64,000 nt of DNA. Origin: Streptomyces sp. NBC_00708. GTDB lineage: Bacteria; Actinomycetota; Actinomycetes; Streptomycetales; Streptomycetaceae. The stretch covers positions 4,712,001-4,776,000 of the forward strand of contig CP108997.1 in NCBI GenBank assembly GCA_036226585.1, given 5' to 3'. Made by a program: the position numbers and the translations under genes. Each line of letters starts with the position of its first letter. The stretch's first letter is position 1. This document shows, piece by piece, positions 8,057 to 15,027 of the stretch. Below the pieces are notes generated by a model, which saw only the letters and a program-made list of their open reading frames with translations, was not told where the DNA came from and made no database searches.

Positions 8057-8986
8057 TCACGCCTCCGAGGCGCGGAAGTAGTGCCCCTGGTCCAGGTCCT
8101 CGACGAGCCCCGGCCCGGCCGGCTTCCAGCCGAACCGTTCGCGGGTCAGCGCGCTGGAGGCGGGCGAGTCGAGGCTCACCATGGCACCCAGCCAGCCGAA
8201 GTGACCGGCCGCGTCCTCCGGCGCGACGGAGACCACGGGGACGCCGAGGTGGCTGCCGATGGTCTCCGCGACGGACCGCAACGGGACGCCCTCCTCGGCC
8301 GCCGCGTGCAGTGTGGTGCCGGCCGGGGCGTCCTCCAGGGCCAGCCGGAACAGGTGGGCGACGTCCGAGCGGTGCGCGGCCGGCCAGCGCCCGGAGCCGT
8401 CGCCGACGTAACCGGAGACACCCTTCGCGCGGGCGTTGGCGATCAGGGAGGCCACGAAGCCCTGGTCCCCGTCGCCGTGGACCGTCGGGGGCAGCCGGAC
8501 GACGGACGAGCGGACGGCGCGGGAGGCGAGGGCGATCGTCGCCCGCGCGTTGTCCTGCCGCCCGCCCGGACCCCCGGTGGGCGCGCTGGGGTCGGCGGTC
8601 TGCCCGTCCTCCTCGGTCGCGACCCGGCCGGGGGCGAGCCCGAGCAGCCCGGAGGCGATGACGAAGGGCTTGCCGGAGCCGGCGAGCGCGTCCCCGAAGG
8701 CGTCGATGGCACGGCGGTCCGCGTCGGTGGCGCCCTGGAAGTCCCCGGAGAACGCGATGTCGTGCTTGAACGCGAGGTGGAGCACCCCGTCCGCGTCGGC
8801 GGCGGCCTCGCGCAGCACGTCCAGGTCGTCCAGCGACCCACGCCGCACCTCGGCCCCCGCGGCGGCCAGCGCCTCGGCCGACGCCTCCGAGCGGGCGAGC
8901 CCGGCCACCTGGTGACCGGCCTCGATGAGCTCGGGAACGACGGCGGAACCGATCCACCCGGATGCGCCGGTGATGAATACACGCAT
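8057..8986 (-). CDS. NAD(P)-dependent SDR-family epimerase/reductase
   Basis: Protein of 309 aa with an N-terminal Rossmann fingerprint TGASGWIGSAV (residues about 6-16), typical of extended or atypical short-chain dehydrogenases. A long alpha/beta domain follows. No classical YxxxK pair is evident, so it may belong to the atypical SDR group (NmrA-like or YwnB-like) rather than a sugar epimerase. The ATG at 8986 is preceded by GGAGG. It is divergent to the TetR gene at 9110, and two operator-like repeats lie in between, so it is very likely repressed by that regulator. The substrate is unknown. Confidence 0.85.
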   Translation of the reverse strand: MRVFITGASGWIGSAVVPELIEAGHQVAGLARSEASAEALAAAGAEVRRGSLDDLDVLREAAADADGVLHLAFKHDIAFSGDFQGATDADRRAIDAFGDALAGSGKPFVIASGLLGLAPGRVATEEDGQTADPSAPTGGPGGRQDNARATIALASRAVRSSVVRLPPTVHGDGDQGFVASLIANARAKGVSGYVGDGSGRWPAAHRSDVAHLFRLALEDAPAGTTLHAAAEEGVPLRSVAETIGSHLGVPVVSVAPEDAAGHFGWLGAMVSLDSPASSALTRERFGWKPAGPGLVEDLDQGHYFRASEA

Positions 8987-9045
8987 GAGGAAACCTCCTG
9001 GAACAGGCTGACGACCCGGGCGGCGGGAAACGCGGCCGGACCCTC

Positions 9046-9064
9046 GATGTCAGCGACTGTCATC
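9046..9064. promoter_or_regulatory. TetR operator candidate, copy 1
   Basis: GATGTCAGCGACTGTCATC is an imperfect palindrome (14 of 18 outer positions match). It recurs nearly identically at 9076-9094, exactly 30 bp away. It lies between the divergent SDR and TetR genes, where an autoregulated TetR operator is expected. Confidence 0.6.
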
Positions 9065-9075
9065 AGGCTACTCCT

Positions 9076-9094
9076 GATGTCAGGGACTGTCATC
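9076..9094. promoter_or_regulatory. TetR operator candidate, copy 2
   Basis: GATGTCAGGGACTGTCATC differs from copy 1 by one base. The 30-bp spacing puts both copies on the same face of the helix. The site ends 15 bp before the TetR start codon, so binding would block its transcription. Confidence 0.6.
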
Positions 9095-9109
9095 CCATAG
9101 ACTCGCCGT

Positions 9110-9682
9110 ATGGGTCGATGGGAGCCGAACGCGCGCGGCAGGCTGGAGCAGGCCGCCATGGAGCTGTACGGCGAGCGGGGTTACGAGCAGACGACCGTGA
9201 CCGAGATCGCCAAACGGGCCGGCCTCACGGAACGCACGTTCTTCCGGCACTACGCCGACAAGCGCGAAGTGCTGTTCGCCGGCTCCGCCCTGCTCCGGGA
9301 GCGCCTGGTGAGCGGCCTCGCCGGGGCACCCCCGTCCGCGCCCCCGATGGACGCGGTGGCGGCGGCGCTCGAGGCGGCCGCGGCCGTGTTCGACGAACGC
9401 CACGAGCAGGCCCGGCAGCGGCAGCGAATCATCACGGCCAACCCGGAGCTCCAGGAACGCGAGCTGGTGAAACTGGCCTCGCTCGCCACGGCGATGCGCG
9501 AGGCCCTGCGGGAGCGCGGTGTCAGTGAACCGGCGGCGGGTCTGGCGGCCGAGGCGGGGATCGCCGTCTTCAAGGTCGCCTTCGAGCGCTGGATCGACAC
9601 CATCGGGGTGCGCGGCATGGGCGCGTTCATCCTGGAAGGGCTCGCCGGACTCGAATCCCTGATGGCGGGCGGCCGGCCCTGA
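9110..9682 (+). CDS. TetR/AcrR-family transcriptional regulator
   Basis: Protein of 190 aa. The N-terminal helix-turn-helix spans about 8-55, with the recognition part TVTEIAKRAGLTERTFFRHYADK, followed by a helical ligand-binding domain. This is the usual length for the family. It is divergent to the SDR gene at 8057-8986, with two near-identical palindromes in the promoter region, which suggests an autoregulated repressor controlling the reductase. The ligand is probably a substrate or relative of the reductase substrate; that is inference. Confidence 0.92.
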   Translation: MGRWEPNARGRLEQAAMELYGERGYEQTTVTEIAKRAGLTERTFFRHYADKREVLFAGSALLRERLVSGLAGAPPSAPPMDAVAAALEAAAAVFDERHEQARQRQRIITANPELQERELVKLASLATAMREALRERGVSEPAAGLAAEAGIAVFKVAFERWIDTIGVRGMGAFILEGLAGLESLMAGGRP

Positions 9683-9690
9683 CACGACGA

Positions 9691-9722
9691 CGCCCGCCCC
9701 GTCGGAAGCGACGGGACGGGCG
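9691..9722 (+). terminator. Rho-independent-like terminator after the TetR gene
   Basis: A strong hairpin with arms GCCCGCCCCGTCG and CGACGGGACGGGC around a GAAG loop (one bulge) begins about 10 bp after the TetR stop. It also faces the 3' end of the convergent gene at 9770, so it may serve both. Confidence 0.75.
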
Positions 9723-9769
9723 GCCTTGCGGAAGGTTCCGGCGGACGGAGCCCCGTACCTGTGGGCCGT

Positions 9770-11584
9770 CTACGGGAACGACACCACCTGCGACGGCACG
9801 GTGTCCGTCCCCGAGGTCGGCGAACCCGTGTCGTTGATGACGTGGTTGTACTGCCCCTGGCCGCCGAGGGAGACGACGAGCAGGTCGTGGAACTTCACGC
9901 CGGCCTTGACCGGGGCTTCGAAGCCGTGGTCCTGGCGGATGCTGGGGTCGACGTTGAAGTAGCAGTAGCTCCCCAGCCCCCAGCCCTCGTGGGTGGTGAC
10001 GGAGTCGTCCACCTTGTAGGCGGCGTATCCCTTGATGTCACCGTTCTGGACGGCGTCCTGGTTCGGCGCGTCGTAGGCCTTCTCGTTCTGGAAGAAGATG
10101 GTCTTGCCGTTCTCGCCGGACCAGCGGACGTCGTACTTGTTGAAGTGTTCGACGAAGAGTCCGGTGGCCAGGACGTTGTCGCCGTTGACCTGGAGGCCGT
10201 AGTCGGCCCGGTTGGTCTCCCAGCCGATGCCTTCGCCGTGGTCGGCGCGCCAGAGCCAGGTGTGGTCGACGATCGTGTCGTTGCTGTTGATCACCATGCC
10301 CGTGGTCGCCTTGCCGGCACCGGCGCCGCCGACCCGGACGAACACGTCCTGGACGCTCGTCGGGTTGGCCGCGTGACTGGCGGACGCGCCCTCGGGACCG
10401 ACCTCCACCAGGGTGTCGGAGTTGGTGATCCCCGCGTCGATGAGCAGCCCCGCGAGCTTGACGCCGTCCACGTCGCCGACCTTGAGGGCGGTGACCCCGT
10501 TGTCGGGGATGATCGTGGCCAGGCCGAGCCCGAGCACGACCGTGTCCGCGCGGTCGATGTTGATCGTCTGGTCCACGTGGTAGATCCCGGGCGTGAACAG
10601 CAGGTGGAGGCCCTGGTCCACGGCCGCGTTGATCGTCTCCGCGCTCGCGCCCGGCTTCACCACGTAGAACTGGTCCAGCGGGATCGACTCGCCCTGGGGG
10701 GTGCCGTTGCCCCAGGAAGTGCCGCGCGCGTTGGTGCGCTTGGCCGGGACGAACACCTTGTAGTCGTTGCCGTCCAGGTAGAGGAACGGCTTCTCGCGGG
10801 AGACCGGGGTGTTCTCGAGTGTGGTGTAGGGCGGTTCGGGGAAGCTCTGCGCGGGTGCGCCCTCGACGCCCGAGAACGTCATGTTCCAGACGCCGTTGCC
10901 CCAGCTGCCGATGGAGCTGTCGCGGGTGTACCACTGCTGCTGCGAGTACGGGCCGACCTGGCCGTCGATCTTGCTGTCGGCGATGTACCCGCCGCTCGCC
11001 CAGCCGTAGCCGTCGGGTGCGAGGTTGAGGCCGCCCTTGACGTGCATCCGGCGGAAGGGCGCGGCCTGGGACACGGCCCAGCGGTCGGTGCCGCTGACCG
11101 GGTTGAGCGCCAGGTTCTCGGCCGACCGCCAGAAGTTCTGCGTGGCGTTGCCGTTGAACCAGCCCGCGTCCACGGTGACATCGCCGTTGAACGTGGTGTC
11201 GTCCGGGTTCAGCCCGAGCCCTGCGATCGAGGTGTAGAAGCCGATCTGCGCGTTGATGTTGTCGTACGTGCCCGGCTTGAACATCAGCGCGTAGCGGCCG
11301 TCGCCGAACTGCGCCGACTCCTGCTTCTTGAACACCTCGTCGACCTTGCCCTGGATGTCCGGCGTCGACGGGTCGAACACCATGACGTTCGGGCCGAGGT
11401 CGCCGCCGCCCTCGACGGCCTGCGCGTCCTGCCCGAAGGCGGTCTGCGCCGTGGGGACGGCCATGAGCAGCGACACGGCGAACGCGGCGAACCCGAAGGC
11501 CCTGCCCCGGCGCCGGTGGCGGGATGGTGCGGTGGGGGTGGGTGTGGGGGGAGTGGTGGGGTCTTCCGTGGGGGGAAGGTGCAT
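9770..11584 (-). CDS. Secreted right-handed beta-helix protein (pectate-lyase-like fold)
   Basis: Protein of 604 aa. A long N-region with RHRRRGR precedes a hydrophobic core (about 30-48) and a likely cleavage near AQTAFGQ, so it is exported. The remainder is rich in G/N/D/V repeats typical of a pectate-lyase or GH55-like double beta-helix. Close relatives in Streptomyces are often labelled adenylyl cyclase or coagulation factor 5/8-type protein; neither activity is supported by the sequence here. A polysaccharide-acting enzyme is the best guess. The ATG at 11584 is chosen because AGGAG precedes it; an ATG 12 codons upstream lacks this. A LacI-type operator-like palindrome lies about 60 bp upstream. 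Confidence 0.75.
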   Translation of the reverse strand: MHLPPTEDPTTPPTPTPTAPSRHRRRGRAFGFAAFAVSLLMAVPTAQTAFGQDAQAVEGGGDLGPNVMVFDPSTPDIQGKVDEVFKKQESAQFGDGRYALMFKPGTYDNINAQIGFYTSIAGLGLNPDDTTFNGDVTVDAGWFNGNATQNFWRSAENLALNPVSGTDRWAVSQAAPFRRMHVKGGLNLAPDGYGWASGGYIADSKIDGQVGPYSQQQWYTRDSSIGSWGNGVWNMTFSGVEGAPAQSFPEPPYTTLENTPVSREKPFLYLDGNDYKVFVPAKRTNARGTSWGNGTPQGESIPLDQFYVVKPGASAETINAAVDQGLHLLFTPGIYHVDQTINIDRADTVVLGLGLATIIPDNGVTALKVGDVDGVKLAGLLIDAGITNSDTLVEVGPEGASASHAANPTSVQDVFVRVGGAGAGKATTGMVINSNDTIVDHTWLWRADHGEGIGWETNRADYGLQVNGDNVLATGLFVEHFNKYDVRWSGENGKTIFFQNEKAYDAPNQDAVQNGDIKGYAAYKVDDSVTTHEGWGLGSYCYFNVDPSIRQDHGFEAPVKAGVKFHDLLVVSLGGQGQYNHVINDTGSPTSGTDTVPSQVVSFP

Positions 11585-11645
11585 GGACGTACGTCTCCTG
11601 AGTCGTGGTACGGGTGACACGACGTGCTGTCCGGCGAAACGCTCA

Positions 11646-11657
11646 GAGAGCGCTCTC
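11646..11657. promoter_or_regulatory. LacI/CebR-type operator-like palindrome
   Basis: GAGAGCGCTCTC is a perfect 12-bp palindrome, close to the CebR-type operator TGGGAGCGCTCCCA of actinobacterial LacI regulators. It lies 62-73 bp upstream of the secreted beta-helix gene, a fitting place for carbohydrate-responsive repression. Confidence 0.5.
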
Positions 11658-11882
11658 CGGTGGGTGTTGATGGTTCCGCCGTTACCCTGGACACGTCAAG
11701 AGGTGTGCATCAGAAGCCTCACGCGAACCGCCCCGAGCGCAATAATTAATGTCGGCAGGGCGGCAATTGACCCCTTCTGTTGCTGGTTCGGGGCGCTCTT
11801 GAGTTCAGGATCTGACGGTGCCGGGTGGGACGTGCCGCAGCGCCGGGGCCTGTCCGACGGGCACGGCCGTAAGCTCGTACGG

Positions 11883-12515
11883 ATGACCGAACTCGCCGCC
11901 ACCCGCGCCTATTACGACACCGTCGCCGAGGAGTACGCCGCGCGCGTCCCCGGTCTCTTCGCCGAGGACGTGCCGGGGCGGGCGCTGATCGGCGCGTTCG
12001 CGGAGGAGGTGCGCGCGGACGGCGGGCTGCCCGTCGCCGATCTCGGCTGCGGCCCCGGCCATGTGACGGCCCATCTGTCCGGCCTCGGACTCGACGCCCA
12101 CGGCGTGGACGTGTCGCCGCGCATGGTGGGGCTCGCCCGTCGCCGCCACCCGGAACTCCGCTTCGAGACCGGGGAGATGGACGCGCTCGCCCTGCCGGAC
12201 GGCGGTCTCGGCGGGATCGTCGCCTGGTGGTCGATTCTGCACACCCCGCCGGACCGCCTCCCGGCCCTCTTCACGGAGTTCCGCCGTGTGCTGGCCCCCG
12301 GCGGCCGGCTGCTGCTGGGCTTCCACGCGGGGAACGGGGAGCCCTACACCTCGCAGAAGCGTGCCGGCGGCTTCGCGTACGCCATCCATCTGCTCGCGCC
12401 GGACGAGGTCGGCCGGCAGCTGGAGCGGGCGGGCTTCGCCGTCACCGCCCGGCTGACCACCCCGGGCACGAGATGGCCCCAGGTGTGCCTGCTGGCCCGT
12501 GCCGCCGGTGCGTGA
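11883..12515 (+). CDS. Class I SAM-dependent methyltransferase
   Basis: Protein of 210 aa with a Methyltransf_11/25-type fold. Motif I is VADLGCGPGHV (about 51-61), an acidic residue follows beta 2 (HGVDVS), and motif post-I/II is in the GGIVAWWSILH region. A RVLAPGGRLLLGFH segment is typical of small-molecule methyltransferases of the UbiE group. The ATG at 11883 is chosen because the recognisable fold starts about ten residues later. The substrate cannot be told from sequence. It stands alone, convergent with a TetR gene and separated from it by a strong hairpin. Confidence 0.9.
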   Translation: MTELAATRAYYDTVAEEYAARVPGLFAEDVPGRALIGAFAEEVRADGGLPVADLGCGPGHVTAHLSGLGLDAHGVDVSPRMVGLARRRHPELRFETGEMDALALPDGGLGGIVAWWSILHTPPDRLPALFTEFRRVLAPGGRLLLGFHAGNGEPYTSQKRAGGFAYAIHLLAPDEVGRQLERAGFAVTARLTTPGTRWPQVCLLARAAGA

Positions 12516-12522
12516 GGAGTGT

Positions 12523-12560
12523 CCTGGCCGGCACCTTGGTCAGGTGGGGTGCCGGCCAGG
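12523..12560. terminator. Bidirectional terminator between methyltransferase and TetR genes
   Basis: Arms CCTGGCCGGCACC (12523-12535) and GGTGCCGGCCAGG (12548-12560) form a perfect 13-bp stem between two convergent genes. Confidence 0.7.
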
Positions 12561-12575
12561 AGCCGGGGGCGCGTC

Positions 12576-13118
12576 TCAGGCGCGCGTGATGCGGGCGATG
12601 GCCTCGACGGTCAGGGCGCGGTCGTGCGGTTCGGTTTCCAGGGCGCGGTGGATGGAAAGGCCCTCGATCAGCGCGTCCAGCTGACGGGCCGTCGCCGGGT
12701 CGAAGTGCCACTCCAGGGCGACCCGGCTGCGGCGCATCCACTCCCGGGTCAGCTCGCGGTAGGCGGGTTTGCGGGCGGCGAGGGTGTACAGCTCGTGCGT
12801 GAGGACCAGTTCGCGCTGGTTGCCGCCGGACAGGTGGTGCACCAGGTCGGCGACCGCCTCCCGGGCCTCGTCCTGCGTGGTGGCGGCGCCCAGCCGCTCC
12901 TCGAAGACGGCGACGATGCCACTGGAGAAGCGGGTGAACGCCTCCCGCAGCAGCTCGTCCATGCCGGCGAAGTGGTACGTCATCGAGCCGAGCGGCACCC
13001 CGGCGCGGGCGGCGACCTTGCGGTGCGAGGTCCCGGCGACCCCCTCGGCCGCGATCAGGTCGAGCGCGGCGGTGATGATGCGTTCCCGCCGCTCGGGGTC
13101 GTTCTGTCCGGTCGCCAC
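12576..13118 (-). CDS. TetR-family transcriptional regulator
   Basis: Protein of 180 aa. The helix-turn-helix spans about 10-55 and includes AAEGVAGTSHRKVAARAGVP, followed by a helical ligand-binding domain (TetR_C_6-like). The GTG at 13118 is the only sensible start near the domain. It lies 14 bp downstream of the acetyltransferase gene, so the two are probably one transcript. That transcript would start from the region at 13712-13796, which carries a strong palindrome and also drives the divergent MFS gene. This suggests a repressor controlling both an efflux pump and an O-acetyltransferase. Confidence 0.9.
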   Translation of the reverse strand: MATGQNDPERRERIITAALDLIAAEGVAGTSHRKVAARAGVPLGSMTYHFAGMDELLREAFTRFSSGIVAVFEERLGAATTQDEAREAVADLVHHLSGGNQRELVLTHELYTLAARKPAYRELTREWMRRSRVALEWHFDPATARQLDALIEGLSIHRALETEPHDRALTVEAIARITRA

Positions 13119-13132
13119 ACTGTGTCCCTCGT

Positions 13133-13711
13133 CTAGATCGAACGGATCACCCGGGCCGGATTGCCCACGGCGACCACATGGGCGGGGATGTCCTTGGTGA
13201 CGACGGCTCCCGCGCCGATGACGCTGTTGTCCCCGATGGTCACCCCGGCCAGCACGATCGCCCCGCCGCCGAGCCAGACATTGTCGCCGATGGTGATGGG
13301 CCGCGCCGCCTCCAGCTTGTCCCGGCGCGGTTCCGGCTCCACCGGATGGGTGGGCGTCAGCAGCTGGACGTTCGGCCCGATCTGGCAGTCGCGGCCGATG
13401 GTGATCGGCGCGACGTCCAGGGCGGTGAGGTTGTAGTTGATGAACGTGTCCTCGCCGACCGTGATGTACGAGCCGTAGTCGACGTACAGCGGCGGCCGGA
13501 TGTGCGCCCCCGCGCCGAGCCCGCCGAGGAGTTCGGCGACGACCGGCTGCGCGGCGTCCGGGTCCTCGGCGTAGGCGGCGAGATAGCGGGCGGCCAGCCG
13601 CACGGCCCGCTTCTGGGCCTCGACGATCTGCGGGTCGTCCGCGATGTACAGGTCTCCGGCGAGCATCCGCTCGTGGTTCGTACGCGGATCGCCCGCGAAG
13701 TAGTCCGTCAT
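13133..13711 (-). CDS. Maltose/galactoside O-acetyltransferase-type (LbH_MAT) protein
   Basis: Protein of 192 aa. The N-terminal Mac domain (about 1-60, with ERMLAGDLY) is followed by left-handed beta-helix hexapeptide repeats (for example ITIGRDCQIGPNV, ITIGDNVWLGGGA, VTIGDNSVIGAGA) and the C-terminal NPARVIR ending of maltose O-acetyltransferases. The likely reaction is acetyl transfer from acetyl-CoA to a sugar or aminoglycoside-like hydroxyl group. The ATG at 13711 is directly downstream of the palindromic operator. It is co-transcribed with the TetR gene. Confidence 0.9.
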   Translation of the reverse strand: MTDYFAGDPRTNHERMLAGDLYIADDPQIVEAQKRAVRLAARYLAAYAEDPDAAQPVVAELLGGLGAGAHIRPPLYVDYGSYITVGEDTFINYNLTALDVAPITIGRDCQIGPNVQLLTPTHPVEPEPRRDKLEAARPITIGDNVWLGGGAIVLAGVTIGDNSVIGAGAVVTKDIPAHVVAVGNPARVIRSI

Positions 13712-13715
13712 GGGT

Positions 13716-13752
13716 ACGAGCGTACACTCCAGGCGTACGATCGTACGCTCGT
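13716..13752. promoter_or_regulatory. Palindromic operator of the TetR / acetyltransferase / MFS cluster
   Basis: GCGTACGATCGTACGC at 13733-13748 is a perfect 16-bp palindrome. Overlapping it, ACGAGCGTAC (13716-13725) and GTACGCTCGT (13743-13752) form a perfect 10-bp inverted repeat. The site starts five bases before the acetyltransferase ATG and also overlaps the divergent MFS promoter region. The local TetR protein is the likely binder. Confidence 0.65.
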
Positions 13753-13796
13753 GGCGCCCGCCACTTCTCCCGACCGTCGGACGAGGCCCCCACCGC

Positions 13797-15014
13797 ATGG
13801 ATGCCGTCACACGCCGCTGGCGTGCCGCCCTGTTCCTCTTCATGCTCGCCGCCGGTACCGGTATGGCCTCCTGGGTCGCGCGCACCCCGGCCGTCCGGGA
13901 CGGGCTCGACGTGTCCACCGGCGCGATGGGCCTGGTCCTGTTCGGGCTGTCCACCGGCTCGATGGCCGGTGTCATGGCGTCCGGGCCGCTGGTGCGGCGC
14001 CGCGGCGGCCGGACGACGATCCTCGGCGGGGTGGCCCTGATCGTCGCCGGGCTGCTGGTCGTCGCCGCCGGCACCGCCCTCCCGCTCGCGGCCGTGGTCT
14101 TCGCCGGACTGGCCCTGTTCGGCGGCGGGATGGGGATGAGCGAGGTGGCGTTCAATATCGAGGGCACCGCCGTCGAGAGCGCCATCGGCCGGCCCGTCCT
14201 GCCGGTGCTGCACGGCTGCTTCAGCCTGGGCACCGTCCTCGGGGCGCTCCTCGGCATGGCGCTGACGGCGGCCGCGTTCCCCGTCGGATGGCATCTGACA
14301 CTCGTCGCGGTGCTGATAGCGGCGGCCGGTACGCGGGCGGTCCTCGCCATCCCGCCCGGCACCGGCAAGGACGACGCGCCCGCCACCGACTCCGGGCAGG
14401 GCGGCCTGCGCGGCCAGCTGCACGTCTGGCGCGACCGGCAGCTCGTCCTCATCGGCATGATCGTCCTCGCGATGGCCTTCGCGGAGGGCGCCGCCAACGA
14501 CTGGCTGCCGCTGCTCATGGTCGACGGGTACGACGTGAGCCCCACGGCGGGCTCGCTGACCTTCCTGGTCTTCGCCGCCTCGATGACGCTGGGCCGGCTC
14601 GCCGGCGGCCCCTTCCTGGAGCGGTTCGGCCGGGCGAAGGTCGTCCGGATCAGCGGCCTGACCGCCGCACTGGGCCTGGCGGTGGTGATCGTCGCGCCGA
14701 GCCCGCTGATGGCCGGCGCCGCCACGGTGCTGTGGGGGCTCGGCGCCGCGCTCGGCTTCCCGGTCACCGTGTCCGCCGCCGGCGACCACCCGACCGACGC
14801 CGCCGCGCGGGTGGCCGCGGTGTCCACGGCGGGCTACGGCGCCTTCCTGGTGGGCCCGCCCGCGCTCGGCTTCCTCGCCGACCACATCGGCCTGCGGCTC
14901 ACGATGACCGTGGTGCTCGCGCTGGTGGCCGTGGCGGCCCTGCTGGCCGGGGCGCTGGGCCCCGGCCCCGACCGCGACGCCACCGGTACGCAGGCGGCGC
15001 CGGTCGCGCCCTGA
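13797..15014 (+). CDS. MFS transporter
   Basis: Protein of 405 aa with about 12 hydrophobic segments, beginning within the first 30 residues, and an RRRGGR loop between segments 2 and 3 typical of the major facilitator superfamily. The pattern resembles sugar- or drug-efflux members of the YbjJ-like group. The ATG at 13797 is chosen because the first membrane segment follows; an in-frame ATG 29 codons upstream would overlap the operator. It is divergent from the acetyltransferase and TetR genes, and probably shares their repressor. The substrate is unknown. It ends 13 bp before the convergent thrS-like gene. Confidence 0.88.
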   Translation: MDAVTRRWRAALFLFMLAAGTGMASWVARTPAVRDGLDVSTGAMGLVLFGLSTGSMAGVMASGPLVRRRGGRTTILGGVALIVAGLLVVAAGTALPLAAVVFAGLALFGGGMGMSEVAFNIEGTAVESAIGRPVLPVLHGCFSLGTVLGALLGMALTAAAFPVGWHLTLVAVLIAAAGTRAVLAIPPGTGKDDAPATDSGQGGLRGQLHVWRDRQLVLIGMIVLAMAFAEGAANDWLPLLMVDGYDVSPTAGSLTFLVFAASMTLGRLAGGPFLERFGRAKVVRISGLTAALGLAVVIVAPSPLMAGAATVLWGLGAALGFPVTVSAAGDHPTDAAARVAAVSTAGYGAFLVGPPALGFLADHIGLRLTMTVVLALVAVAALLAGALGPGPDRDATGTQAAPVAP

Positions 15015-15027
15015 GAGGGCCGCTCCC

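Noticed and set aside
12576..14885. TetR regulator extended to over 700 residues
   Set aside because: The extension runs through the acetyltransferase and MFS genes antisense; only the 180-aa part has a TetR domain.
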